A stretch of DNA of 64,000 nucleotides from Acidobacteriota bacterium (GTDB taxonomy: Bacteria; Acidobacteriota; Blastocatellia; HR10): the NCBI GenBank assembly GCA_030550025.1, contig JAUQQC010000007.1:95198-159197 (forward strand), read 5' to 3'. Made by a program: the position numbers and the translations under genes. The notes beneath the pieces are model-generated. The model was not told the origin of the DNA, searched no databases, and worked only from the letters and a program-made list of their open reading frames with translations. Shown one piece after another: positions 18,888 through 28,791 of the stretch (its first letter is position 1; each line of letters begins with the position of its first letter).

Positions 18888-20356
18888 GCGAACGGTTAGG
18901 TGTGCGCAATCCTAGGACGGGGCAGATCGATTATTGGATCACGCCACCGACGGCATCGGAGCTTGCCGACCTCTGTGCGCGATTGCGTCAGGGGCAACCC
19001 GGTTGGTGGCGGCTTGGGCTAGCGCAGCGCATCCAAGTCATGCAGCGGTGGAAAGAGATCGTGCTGGAGCATCGGGATGAGCTGATCGCCGCGCTGAGCA
19101 CCGATACCGGGCGGCTCAGGGAGTCCGTGATCGAAGTGGATTCAGTCCCGTTAATGATTGATTGGTGGTCAAGGGTAGCCCCAGAGGTCCTATCCACAGG
19201 TCAGGAGCAACTCACTTCCATCTCGTTCATTAGGATGAGAAGAGAGTTTGTCCCTTATCCCTTGGTGGGAGTCATTAGCCCCTGGAATGTTCCTCTAGCC
19301 CTGTCGCTCATTGATACGATTCCCGCACTCCTGGCCGGTTGTGCGGTGGTGGTCAAACCCAGCGAGGTGACGCCTCGGTTCATTCGACCGCTGACCCATA
19401 CCATTGAATTAGTGCCCGAGTTGCGCCAGGTATTGCAGTTTGTGGAAGGAGGGGGCGAAACCGGTGCTGCCTTGATCGAGTACATTGATCTGGTTTGTTT
19501 CACCGGTGGTGTGAAAACTGGTCGTCAGGTGGCTGAGGCGGCGGCTCGTCGCTTCATCCCGGCCTTTCTCGAGCTGGGCGGCAAAGACCCCGCCGTGGTG
19601 CTGGCCTCGGCCGACATCGAGTTGGCCACGTCGGCCATTCTGTGGGGAGCGACGAGCAATGCTGGGCAGAATTGCTTGGCGATTGAGCGCATTTACGTAG
19701 CCGAGTCCATCTTCGATCGGTTTGTCGAACAACTGGTAGACAAGGCGCAGCGCGTCCGGTTGGCTTATCCATCGTTCGAAGATGGCGAGCTTGGTCCGAT
19801 TATTGCCGAGCGGCAGGCGGCCATCATCCAAGAGCATTTGCAAGATGCCGTCCAGAAAGGTGCTATGGTTCACTGTGGTGGGACCATTGAACATCTTGGT
19901 GGGGGTCTGTGGTGTCGGCCTACAGTCCTGACCCACGTCAATCACTCGATGAAGGTGATGACTGAGGAAACCTTCGGTCCGCTGATGCCTGTTATGCCAT
20001 TCGCCACTGTAGAAGAAGCCATCCATCTGGCTAACGACACCATCTATGGACTCAGTGCCGCCGTCTTTGCTGGTTCTGAAGACGAAGCGCGAGCTGTGGC
20101 TGAGTCGTTGGACGCTGGTAGCATTAGTATCAATGATGCTGCACTGACAGCGGTCGTACGGGAAGCTGAAAAGAATTCATTCAAAGCCTCAGGCCTGGGT
20201 GGGTCACGCATGGGGCCATCGGCCATCAAACGATTTGTGCGGCAAAAAGCGCTCTTGATTAAGAAGGAACCGATCTCGGATCCGTGGTGGTTCGATGCGA
20301 TCAAAATCGGTAGCCAGTCGTCGGCAGCTGGTCTTCAACACTTGGTCACCAGTTGA
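18884..20356 (+). CDS. Aldehyde dehydrogenase family protein
   Basis: GVISPWNVPLALSL, VVKPSEVTP, CFTGGVKTGRQVAEAAARRFIPAFLELGGKDPAVVLASAD, SNAGQNCLAIERIYV, EETFGPLMPVMPF. ATGA overlap with the upstream gene. Confidence 0.9.
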   Translation: MSERLGVRNPRTGQIDYWITPPTASELADLCARLRQGQPGWWRLGLAQRIQVMQRWKEIVLEHRDELIAALSTDTGRLRESVIEVDSVPLMIDWWSRVAPEVLSTGQEQLTSISFIRMRREFVPYPLVGVISPWNVPLALSLIDTIPALLAGCAVVVKPSEVTPRFIRPLTHTIELVPELRQVLQFVEGGGETGAALIEYIDLVCFTGGVKTGRQVAEAAARRFIPAFLELGGKDPAVVLASADIELATSAILWGATSNAGQNCLAIERIYVAESIFDRFVEQLVDKAQRVRLAYPSFEDGELGPIIAERQAAIIQEHLQDAVQKGAMVHCGGTIEHLGGGLWCRPTVLTHVNHSMKVMTEETFGPLMPVMPFATVEEAIHLANDTIYGLSAAVFAGSEDEARAVAESLDAGSISINDAALTAVVREAEKNSFKASGLGGSRMGPSAIKRFVRQKALLIKKEPISDPWWFDAIKIGSQSSAAGLQHLVTS

Positions 20357-20495
20357 TGACTGGTAACCAATTACTGAGCGCATTACGCGCTAAGAGTGAT
20401 GAAAAAATGACCATTCTACAAGCGGAAAGTCACTGCTGATTAGTTCAAAAGATGAACATCAAGGAGCACTCACTTCCGGCGGGCTCGGCCTTCGG

Positions 20496-20515
20496 CTCCA
20501 GCGAGCACGCTGGAG
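20496..20515. other. Hairpin CTCCAGCG-AGCA-CGCTGGAG nested in AGGAGC...GCTCCT
   Basis: Perfect 8-bp arms with 4-nt loop; outer arms 20462-20467 / 20522-20527. Confidence 0.5.
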
Positions 20516-20554
20516 GCGTGCGCTCCTAAGAACTTTCACAGGAGGGATTGGCTT

Positions 20555-21001
20555 ATGTCGCTACGCGATAAAATGCCATTGCTTGCCCGGCATGAGGGTG
20601 AATGGATCGGAACATACATTTACATAGATGCAGAGGGTAGGGTCTTGGATCGTCACGCCTCCCATTTAATCTGTCGCTTCCCCGAGGAAGATCCGAATTC
20701 TTATCATCAGACGAATCGTTATACTTGGGACGATGGTCGGACGGAGGAGTACCAATTCCCGGCCACCTATCGTGATGGTAAGATCTGGTTTGATACCGAA
20801 CGTATCAAAGGATATGCCTGGGAAGTCGATGACAAGACGATCGTCCTGACCTGGTATTACCGGCACGAGCCGGAGAAATATCTCTATGAGATGATCCAGC
20901 TCAGTCCGGATGGCCAGCATCGAGCCCGCACTTGGCATTGGTTCGATGAAAAGGGTGAACTCTACAAGCGTACGATCATCAAGGAGAGACGGAAAAGTTG
21001 A
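20555..21001 (+). CDS. Small DUF3598-like/unknown protein
   Basis: Complete ORF with RBS CAGGAGGG. Alignable by eye with 41542..41988 (EGEWIGTYIYIDAEGRVLDRHAS vs AGVWEGIYTHLTPEGQLIDQHAS). Confidence 0.5.
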   Translation: MSLRDKMPLLARHEGEWIGTYIYIDAEGRVLDRHASHLICRFPEEDPNSYHQTNRYTWDDGRTEEYQFPATYRDGKIWFDTERIKGYAWEVDDKTIVLTWYYRHEPEKYLYEMIQLSPDGQHRARTWHWFDEKGELYKRTIIKERRKS

Positions 21002-21017
21002 GCGACGGAAAAATTGA

Positions 21018-21080
21018 CAGTGGCCAGTGATCCGTGTTTATTCATTACCGAATCACTGGTCACTGATAATTGATCACTGT
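21018..21080. repeat. GATCACTG/CCAGTGA word-repeat cluster
   Basis: acagtggccagtgatccgtgtttattcattaccgaatcactggtcactgataattgatcactgtt. Confidence 0.6.
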
Positions 21081-21087
21081 TAGGCAG

Positions 21088-22671
21088 ATGTTTGGGGATC
21101 TTCGGCATTTTGGTGATCTACTCTATCGCAACGCCCGATACCACGGACGGCGGGTTGGCATCGTCTATGGCGACGTGCGCCTGACCTGGCAGCAGGTTAA
21201 CGCGCGCGCCAATCGGTTGGCCTCGGCGCTAGTCCGGCGCGGCGTGCGGCAGGGCGACCGTGTGGCCATTTTGAGCCGTAATTGTCACGAGTACGTGGAG
21301 TTACTCTTCGGCTTGGCCAAAATCGGCGTCATCAGCGTGCCGATCAATTATCGCCTGGCCGAACCGGAAGTCGAGTTCATCGTGAACGACTCTGGCGCGG
21401 TGGTTCTGGTGGCTGGACCGGAGTACGTAACCGTAGCCGAGCGAATTGCCTCGCGCTCGACAATGGTCAAGGAGCTTGTTGCTTTAGGTCCAGATGCTCC
21501 GGCCGTCAGCTTGGCCTATGATGCGTTGATCGAACAGGGGAGCGAGGCCGAGCCGGAGCCCGAGCGTCCCATCGCGCCAGATGACTTGCTGCTGTTGCTT
21601 TACACCAGCGGGACGACCGGCTTTCCCAAGGGCGTCATGTACACACATTATCGCACCTTGGTCGGGATGCTCATCCATGTATTGGCCATCGGTAGCCACT
21701 CTAGTCATCGCGTTATGCTCCCGTCGCCGCTGTATTCGGCAGCAGGCATCGCCGGGATCTTTTGCGCCGTTTATGTGGGCAGCTACACTGTTGTGATCAA
21801 CTTTGAGCCGAAGCGGGCATTGGAGACGATTCAAAGGGAGCGCATCACCTTCACCAATCTGGTGCCCACGACAATTCAAATGCTGGTCACACGGGAGGAT
21901 ATCAATCGCTACGATCTGTCCAGTCTGAAGGTGCTGCTCTACGGTGGCGCGCCGATGCCGGAACCGGTCTTGCGTCGAGCCGCGCAAGTGTTTCACTGCG
22001 ACTTTCGTCAGACTTATGCTACGTCTGAAACCGGTTGTTCGGGGACAGTGTTGGAGCCCCACGAGCACCGACTGGCGCTTGAGCAAGCGCAATGGAGCAA
22101 GTTGTTGTCGTCCTGCGGGCGGCCTCAAGTGGGGGTGGCCGTGCGGGTGGTCAATGCGCAGGGTCAGGATGTGGCTCCTGGTGAAGTTGGTGAAGTCGCC
22201 ATCTGCTGCGAGGGCAACATGGTCGGCTATTGGAACAATCCCCAAGCCACGGCGGAAGTGCTGCGCGACGGCTGGGTGTATACCGGCGATCTGGCTACCA
22301 TGGACGAGGACGGCTATGTGTACCTGGTCGACCGGAAACACGACATGATCGTCAGCGGTGCGCTCAATGTCTATCCGTCAGAGGTGGAGCGTGTCCTGTA
22401 TCAACATCCGGCGGTGCACGAGTGTGCGGTCATCGGCGTGCCGCACGAAATTTGGGGAGAAGCTGTCAAGGCTGTGGTGGTGGTCAAAGAAGGCATGACG
22501 GTATCCGAGTCTGAGCTCATTGCGTTTTGCAAACAGCGATTAGCCGGATTTAAGTGTCCCAAGTCGGTCGATTTCGTTGACCGGTTGCCGCGCAACCCGA
22601 CCGGCAAAGTGCTCCGGCGAGTCTTGCGCGAGGCCTACAAGAATCAGCGACCGGCAACCAGTGATCAATGA
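21088..22671 (+). CDS. AMP-dependent acyl-CoA synthetase/ligase
   Basis: LLLLYTSGTTGFPKGVMYTHYR, YATSETGCSGTVLEP, DGWVYTGDLATMDEDGYVYLVDRKHDMIVSGALNVYPSEVE, GKVLRRVLRE. Confidence 0.9.
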   Translation: MFGDLRHFGDLLYRNARYHGRRVGIVYGDVRLTWQQVNARANRLASALVRRGVRQGDRVAILSRNCHEYVELLFGLAKIGVISVPINYRLAEPEVEFIVNDSGAVVLVAGPEYVTVAERIASRSTMVKELVALGPDAPAVSLAYDALIEQGSEAEPEPERPIAPDDLLLLLYTSGTTGFPKGVMYTHYRTLVGMLIHVLAIGSHSSHRVMLPSPLYSAAGIAGIFCAVYVGSYTVVINFEPKRALETIQRERITFTNLVPTTIQMLVTREDINRYDLSSLKVLLYGGAPMPEPVLRRAAQVFHCDFRQTYATSETGCSGTVLEPHEHRLALEQAQWSKLLSSCGRPQVGVAVRVVNAQGQDVAPGEVGEVAICCEGNMVGYWNNPQATAEVLRDGWVYTGDLATMDEDGYVYLVDRKHDMIVSGALNVYPSEVERVLYQHPAVHECAVIGVPHEIWGEAVKAVVVVKEGMTVSESELIAFCKQRLAGFKCPKSVDFVDRLPRNPTGKVLRRVLREAYKNQRPATSDQ

Positions 22672-22725
22672 TTGGTGATAACGTATTTGAACTGCAGTGA
22701 ACTTTCATACTGTGGGTGATAGATC

Positions 22726-23568
22726 ATGATCATTGACATTGTCGTTAACTTGTGGACGCCAGAAGTCACGCGGAATTACCCGGCAAAATTAGACCCCTTT
22801 TGGAAATGGATTAAAATCTACGAGGAAACTAAGGCAGGTATTCCGATTGAGGAACAAATACGCCGTATGGACGAGGCGGGCATTGATCGCGGGTTGCTAG
22901 TGGCGACCACAGGCGGCAAGCCCGGTTCCGATGAGTTCTTCGAGAAACCCTACACGCTCATCCAGAAGGTCATCGAGCAGTATCCCAAACGATTCAAAGG
23001 GATCATTGGCGTCAACCCTTATCAAATCATGCCGTGGTTGAAAAAGCTCGAGCACGCAGTGCGCGAGTTGGGATTTGTTGGGGCTCACGTCTATCCGCAT
23101 TGGTACGGCGCGCCGCCAGATGATCGAGCCTACTATCCGTTCTACGCGAAGTGTGCTGAGTTGGGCGTGCCGATTGAGATCCAGGTGGGACATTCGGCTC
23201 AACAGTTCTTGCCCACCGTCGCACGCCCGATGACATTGGATCGCGTGGCTATTGATTTCCCGGAATTAAAGATCATCGGCATCCACATCGGTTATCCCTG
23301 GACGGAGGAGATGATTGCTGTGGCTTGGAAGCATCCCAATGTTTTCATCGGGACTGATGCCCATGCTCCAAAGTATTGGGACCAGTCATTGATCCGCTTC
23401 ATCAATGGCCGTGGACAGGATAAGGTGTTATTTGGTACCGATTGGCCAGTGATTGATTTTGCTCGCGCCGTCAAGGAAATCGAGGCCCTGGAATTGAAAG
23501 AGACGGCAAAGAGGAAGTTACTGATGGAGAATGCCGTCCGGGTTTTCAATCTCGAGAAATGGGTGTGA
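22726..23568 (+). CDS. Amidohydrolase_2 (ACMSD-like TIM barrel) family protein lacking N-terminal HxH
   Basis: FKGIIGVNPYQIMPWLKKLEHAVRELGFVGAHVYPHW, EIQVGHS, KIIGIHIGYPWTEEMIAVAWKHPNVFIGTDA, VLFGTDWPV. N-terminus is IIDIVVNLWTPE instead of IDxHxH. Confidence 0.75.
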   Translation: MIIDIVVNLWTPEVTRNYPAKLDPFWKWIKIYEETKAGIPIEEQIRRMDEAGIDRGLLVATTGGKPGSDEFFEKPYTLIQKVIEQYPKRFKGIIGVNPYQIMPWLKKLEHAVRELGFVGAHVYPHWYGAPPDDRAYYPFYAKCAELGVPIEIQVGHSAQQFLPTVARPMTLDRVAIDFPELKIIGIHIGYPWTEEMIAVAWKHPNVFIGTDAHAPKYWDQSLIRFINGRGQDKVLFGTDWPVIDFARAVKEIEALELKETAKRKLLMENAVRVFNLEKWV

Positions 23569-23690
23569 CATCAGGGGCGGATGGTGAACGGTGAACGAGG
23601 TTGACCGTAAGGTGCCTCTGCGCTATTCCCACGCCCAGTTGGGCGCTATGGATGAACGCTGGATGTTGACCACCAACCGAGGAGGATCCC

Positions 23691-26426
23691 ATGAAAGGTC
23701 CTAAACTCACTCGACGCTCATTTCTCAAAGGCTCAGCCTTGGGAGCCACCGGCTTAATGCTGAAGTATGCTTCGCCAGCTCTGCTTCATGCTGAGACCGT
23801 TCCAGTGGCTCGGTATAGAGGGGTCGAGGACGTGTATCGCCAGAAATGGACTTGGGATAAGGTGGTGCGGGGGACGCACGGGACCAATTGCGCCGGGGCC
23901 TGTGCCTTCAATGTCTACGTCAAAAACGGCATTGTCTGGCGCGAGGAGCAACAGGCCGAATATGAAGCCTCTGGCGATGCCCCCGACTACAACCCGCGCG
24001 GTTGCCAAAAGGGCTTGTGCCACTCGTCCTATATGTATGGGAAGCAGCGCATCCTCTATCCGATGAAGCGGGTGGGGCGACGTGGCGAAGGGAAGTGGCA
24101 GCGCATCAGTTGGGAGCAAGCCTGTCGGGAGATTGCCGATCGGTTCATTGATATATCGGTCAAGTACGGACCTGACGCCATCGGCATGGGTAGCGGCACC
24201 CAGATGGTCATCAAGTTTGGAACATTGGCAGCCTTCTTGCGGTTCGCAGCGATTACCGGCATTTCTGTGCCCGAGTATTACTCGGGCGTGGGCGACCTGC
24301 CGACGGGCGCTTACATGACCTTAGGGACGCCGACAGTGGGCGATACGATCGCGGCCGTCTTCAAGTCCAAATACATTCTGATCTGGGCAGCGAATCCGGC
24401 TGTCTCCCGGATACCCGACGCCCACTTCTTCTGGGAAGCCAAGTATAACGGCGCGAAGGTCGTCGCCATCTGTCCGGAATTCAACGCTACAGCCATGCAC
24501 GCTACCCATTGGCTTAATCCCCGGCCAGGCACGGACTTAGCGTTGGTCCTGGCTATGATTCATACGGTCATCGAGGACAAATCCTACGATCGTGAGTATA
24601 TCATCGAACAGACCGATTTGCCCTTCTTAGTGCGGACCGATACCCACCGCTTCCTTCGAGAGAGCGATTTTCTGCAGGACGGCCAGGTCGAGGTCTTTTA
24701 TGTGTGGGATCAGCGAACGGGGCAGCCCGTCAAAGCTCCGACCACCACATTGCGACTGGGCGACCTCCAGCCAAGCTTGGAAGGCCGATGGAAAGTTCAA
24801 ACGCGGGACGGCCTCGTTGAGGTGACGACCGTCTTCGAGTTGGTGAAGCGCAAGATGGCCGATTACAGCCCAGAGTGGGCATCTGGTGTGACTGGACTTC
24901 ATCCCCAAGTCATTCGGCAGATCGCGCGTGAATTTGCCGCCACTAAGCCAGCCATGATTTACACGGGGTATCAGGCCTGTAAGTGGCTTCATGGTGACCT
25001 GATTCACCGAGCCATGCTTTTGCTTCTGTCACTGACGGGCAATATTGGCCCCGAGGGGAGTGGACTACAAATTCTCAATTCTGTCCGGGCTGATGGTCTC
25101 TTTGCTTTTGCCTTTGCCGGAATTGATCCCACCCTTCGCATGGTTTCGGGCACTACCTGGGATTATGAAAAAGGTAACATGAAACAGCTCAACGAGCAGG
25201 TTTATGGGAAGGACCTAGCCCAGGTGATAGATACTCACTACCAGACGAGCATTCGCCAGGGGTGGTTTCCTTCCTACGCCAAGCAGGGTTGGAAGATGGG
25301 CATCTTCGCCGGCAATGGCAGTCCCGGCTGGGTGGCTTCAGCTAAGCAGTGGAGGGAAGAGGCGTTTGACAAGTTGGAGACTATAGTCGTGATGGCACCT
25401 GACATGGGCTTTGCTGCCCATCATGCTGATTATGTGCTACCCATTGCCCACCACTACGAACGGGTGGATATAATGTTCCATGCACGGCTTCCCTACATCC
25501 AGGTGCTGGATGCGGCTGTGCCACCATTGGGAGAGGCGGTGGATGATTGGACGGCGATGTATAGACTTCTGGCTGCCATCAGCAAGCGAGCCAAGCAGCG
25601 CGGCATCAAGCCCATTGAGGATGTCGTTGACGGTCGCACCGTCAAGCGCGATTTCACGAAGTACTTGGATCTGTACACCATGAACGGTCAGATCAAGGGC
25701 ATCCGGGATGTCATCCAGTTTGTGCTGGACCGGACTCCGGGCGTGCCCAAAGTCACGGTTGAGGAGCTGGCGGCCCGGGGTATAGTGCGCGTCAAGGGTT
25801 CTGACTCGACGATGTGGGGTTCGCCTGAGTCACCCTATCACACAGATATCACTGACAGCGTGGTGCACAAGCGACCATACAAGACGATGACTGGTCGGCA
25901 GCAATTCTACTTTGACCACGACTGGTTCATTCAATTCGATGAAACGCTGCCTACCTATAAAGAGCCCTTGCGGCTGGAGCGATATCCACTCCGGTTCATC
26001 ATGGGCCATGCTCGACATGGAGTTCACACCATGTGGCGGGATCATCCGTTGTTGCTGCAATTGCAGCGCGGCGAGCCCGACGTGTATGTGAGCGCCGAGG
26101 ATGCGGCTCAGCGAGGCGTCCGGGATGGGGATCTGGTGCGGGTCTTTAGCCCAGCCGGTGAGTTCATTGCCCAAGCCCACATTAGTCATGGTGTTCAGCC
26201 GGGCATGGTCTTTATGTATCATGGCTGGGACCCTATGATGTTTCCAACTCGCCATAACTTTTCCTCCGTTATCTGCAGCGGCGGTTTAATCAAACCGACC
26301 TCGGTGGTCGGTGGGTACGGCCACCTAGGGCATCGCTTACTACAGTTTGCGCCTAACCAAACCTATCGGGACTTCACCGTAGATTTTGAGCGGTATCAAC
26401 CCGTTACCCCACAGGTGAGTCGGTAA
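23691..26426 (+). CDS. Molybdopterin oxidoreductase catalytic subunit, type II DMSO reductase family (NarG/EbdA-like)
   Basis: Tat leader KLTRRSFLKGSALG; GTHGTNCAGACAFNVYVKNGIVWREEQ...NPRGCQKG Fe-S motif; YYSGVGDLPTGAYMTLG with candidate Asp ligand of Mo; molydopterin-binding C-terminal domain. Confidence 0.9.
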   Translation: MKGPKLTRRSFLKGSALGATGLMLKYASPALLHAETVPVARYRGVEDVYRQKWTWDKVVRGTHGTNCAGACAFNVYVKNGIVWREEQQAEYEASGDAPDYNPRGCQKGLCHSSYMYGKQRILYPMKRVGRRGEGKWQRISWEQACREIADRFIDISVKYGPDAIGMGSGTQMVIKFGTLAAFLRFAAITGISVPEYYSGVGDLPTGAYMTLGTPTVGDTIAAVFKSKYILIWAANPAVSRIPDAHFFWEAKYNGAKVVAICPEFNATAMHATHWLNPRPGTDLALVLAMIHTVIEDKSYDREYIIEQTDLPFLVRTDTHRFLRESDFLQDGQVEVFYVWDQRTGQPVKAPTTTLRLGDLQPSLEGRWKVQTRDGLVEVTTVFELVKRKMADYSPEWASGVTGLHPQVIRQIAREFAATKPAMIYTGYQACKWLHGDLIHRAMLLLLSLTGNIGPEGSGLQILNSVRADGLFAFAFAGIDPTLRMVSGTTWDYEKGNMKQLNEQVYGKDLAQVIDTHYQTSIRQGWFPSYAKQGWKMGIFAGNGSPGWVASAKQWREEAFDKLETIVVMAPDMGFAAHHADYVLPIAHHYERVDIMFHARLPYIQVLDAAVPPLGEAVDDWTAMYRLLAAISKRAKQRGIKPIEDVVDGRTVKRDFTKYLDLYTMNGQIKGIRDVIQFVLDRTPGVPKVTVEELAARGIVRVKGSDSTMWGSPESPYHTDITDSVVHKRPYKTMTGRQQFYFDHDWFIQFDETLPTYKEPLRLERYPLRFIMGHARHGVHTMWRDHPLLLQLQRGEPDVYVSAEDAAQRGVRDGDLVRVFSPAGEFIAQAHISHGVQPGMVFMYHGWDPMMFPTRHNFSSVICSGGLIKPTSVVGGYGHLGHRLLQFAPNQTYRDFTVDFERYQPVTPQVSR

Positions 26427-26532
26427 TCCGTGATCCGTAGGCAGAGATCAGTTAACAGTGAGGCAAGGATCCATGATGGGACTCTTGATCGCTGACTATT
26501 GATTACCGGTGACGTATCACTGGCCGAGAATC

Positions 26533-27249
26533 ATGGGCAACGAACGGCAAACAAACTCCGAGGCCAAATTGAGGAGCATCACCTACGCACTCTTTTCGCA
26601 ATTGACTGCCTCTCCCTATGAAGCTGCGTCGGCAGTCCTGGTACTGCCTCCAGCCGACATGCCGACGGTGCTAGACGAGCTTCAGCAAGCGCTCCCTTAT
26701 CCCGTTGATTTTTCGACGCTGATCGAAGTGGCCCAGAGGCTCTCGTCAACTGATGCTGAGTCCTTACGCCAGGATTATGCTAGCTTGTTTGAGGTCGGAT
26801 CGGATGGTCCTCCTTTACCTATTCGGGCTGAACTCGCGCGAGGGCGTTCGCCAGAGCGGAAGGAAGAGCTGGTCCGGTTCTATGAGTTCTTTGGTTATAA
26901 GCTACAACCCTCCTGGCAATGGGCTCCTGATCATCTGTCCGTTCTGCTTGAGTTCATGCACTTTCTCACCTATCAAGAGAGCCAGTTGTCCGAAGCTGAT
27001 GACATTGCATCGTATCGAACAGCCCAGCGGGATTTCTTGGAGCGCCATATTCTCGATTGGTACGATCAGATCCCAAGGGGGATGTCTAATCTAACCTTGG
27101 AGATATCCCCCATCTCATCGACTTACTATCAAACCCTGTTTGAAACCTTGGGCAAATTCCTCCATCTGGATTTTGCCTGGCAGCAGAAAAACCTAGGGGG
27201 TAGCCTTCGGTCCTCAGTGGATGAGTCATCACTGATCACTGGTTACTGA
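26533..27249 (+). CDS. TorD/NarJ-like molybdoenzyme-specific chaperone
   Basis: Helical, SLRQDYASLFEVGSDGPPLPIRAEL, RFYEFFGYKLQPSWQWAPDHLSVLLEFMHFLTYQE. Located between alpha and beta subunits. Confidence 0.75.
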   Translation: MGNERQTNSEAKLRSITYALFSQLTASPYEAASAVLVLPPADMPTVLDELQQALPYPVDFSTLIEVAQRLSSTDAESLRQDYASLFEVGSDGPPLPIRAELARGRSPERKEELVRFYEFFGYKLQPSWQWAPDHLSVLLEFMHFLTYQESQLSEADDIASYRTAQRDFLERHILDWYDQIPRGMSNLTLEISPISSTYYQTLFETLGKFLHLDFAWQQKNLGGSLRSSVDESSLITGY

Positions 27250-27300
27250 TGGCTGATCATTGCCTCCCGATCGTTGATCACATTAAGGAGGAATAGATCT

Positions 27301-28791
27301 ATGAGCCGACAGATCGCCATGGTCATAGACTTGAATAAATGCATTGGTTGCCAGACCTGTACGGTTGCCTGCAAGACGCTATGGACGGATGGGGCTGGTC
27401 AGGAGACGATGCTCTGGAATAATGTGGAGACGGTTCCTGGTCAAGGCTATCCTCGTAATTGGCAAAACATGGGCGGAGGTTGGAAGGAAGGTGAATTGAG
27501 TTTCGGCGAGCTGCCTGCCGAGGAGGATTATGGTAAACCTGTGGAATTGAACTATCGCGAAGTTTATCAAACTGGTAAGGACTACTATCTACATGCTAAA
27601 GAGAAGATGACTTGGGGGCCCAACTGGGATGAAGATGTGGGTGCGGGAGTCTACCCCAATAATTACCATTTCTATCTGCCTCGGCTCTGCAATCATTGCA
27701 CTCACCCAGCTTGTTTGGAAGCGTGCCCAGTCCGTGCCATTTATAAACGAGAGGAGGATGGAATTGTCCTCATTGATGAGAAGAAATGCCAAGGTTTTCG
27801 AGAATGCATTCGTGCCTGCCCTTACAAGAAGATTTATTTCAACTCGGTCAAGGGCGTGTCGCAAAAGTGCATCTTCTGTTTTCCCCGCATCGAAAAGGGG
27901 ATAGCTCCAGCGTGCGCCCGACAATGTCCCGGACGGTTGCGGTTTGTGGGCTTTTTAGATGACCCGACCGGGCCTATCTACCTGTTGGTGCACAAGTGGC
28001 AGGTAGCCCTACCACTGCATGAAGAATATGGTACACAACCAAATGTGTTTTACGTGCCCCCCTTATTGCCCGACGCCTTTGATGAAGAAGGGCGATTTAG
28101 CGAAAAACCGCGGATCCCGCTCGAATATCTGCGATTTCTCTTTGGCCCCCGAGTGGACTCAGCCTTGGCCACCTTGAAAGCCGAAATGGCCAAACGTCAA
28201 CGTGGAGAGCCATCTGAGCTTATGGACTTGCTAATCGCCAAGGACTGGAAGTCGTTGTTCAAAATTCCGAAGGTCATCGCGGTGCTGCTTATCAGTCTGC
28301 TGACCATCACCACGAACCTGGGAGCTACAGGCTTCAAGGCCAACGCTCCTGCTGGTGTGCTGACCACTCCCACAATGGGTGTTCTCATGGGTGGAAAAGA
28401 CCAGTCTGCCAAGACGTTGAAAATAGCCAGAGCTGCTTTCGAGCACTTCAAGCATGGCTTAGCCACGGGCCAGTGGGAGCCGTTCCTGGGGATGTTGACA
28501 GATGATTTCACGCTCTACTTTCCCACCGGAAAATATCAGGGTCTCAATGTGGGAAAGGCTAGGGCGGCAGAGTTCCTTCGCTTCGTATCTGAGACGTTTA
28601 AGGAGGGGTTGCTCATCACCGAGGTCATTAGCGTAACCAGCAGTGCTACGACGGTTGGGTTTGAATGTCGCGTTGAGGGGAAGCTTGGTGAGCAACCTTA
28701 CAAGAACCGGGTGGCTATCTTCCTGGACGTGTGCGGTGACAAAATTTGCGCGTTCCGCGAGTACTTCGGTAGTGATGGCAAGTCTAATTGA
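27301..28791 (+). CDS. NarH/EbdB-like 4Fe-4S ferredoxin beta subunit fused in frame to hydrophobic segment and SnoaL-like domain
   Basis: CIGCQTCTVACKTLW, CNHCTHPACLEACPVRAIY, CQGFRECIRACPYKKIYFN, CIFCFPR...CARQCPGR. Then IPKVIAVLLISLLTITTNLGATGF, then ARAAFEHFKHGLATGQWEPFLGMLTDDFTLYFPTGKYQGLNVG...DVCGDKICAFREYFGSDGKSN. Confidence 0.88.
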   Translation: MSRQIAMVIDLNKCIGCQTCTVACKTLWTDGAGQETMLWNNVETVPGQGYPRNWQNMGGGWKEGELSFGELPAEEDYGKPVELNYREVYQTGKDYYLHAKEKMTWGPNWDEDVGAGVYPNNYHFYLPRLCNHCTHPACLEACPVRAIYKREEDGIVLIDEKKCQGFRECIRACPYKKIYFNSVKGVSQKCIFCFPRIEKGIAPACARQCPGRLRFVGFLDDPTGPIYLLVHKWQVALPLHEEYGTQPNVFYVPPLLPDAFDEEGRFSEKPRIPLEYLRFLFGPRVDSALATLKAEMAKRQRGEPSELMDLLIAKDWKSLFKIPKVIAVLLISLLTITTNLGATGFKANAPAGVLTTPTMGVLMGGKDQSAKTLKIARAAFEHFKHGLATGQWEPFLGMLTDDFTLYFPTGKYQGLNVGKARAAEFLRFVSETFKEGLLITEVISVTSSATTVGFECRVEGKLGEQPYKNRVAIFLDVCGDKICAFREYFGSDGKSN

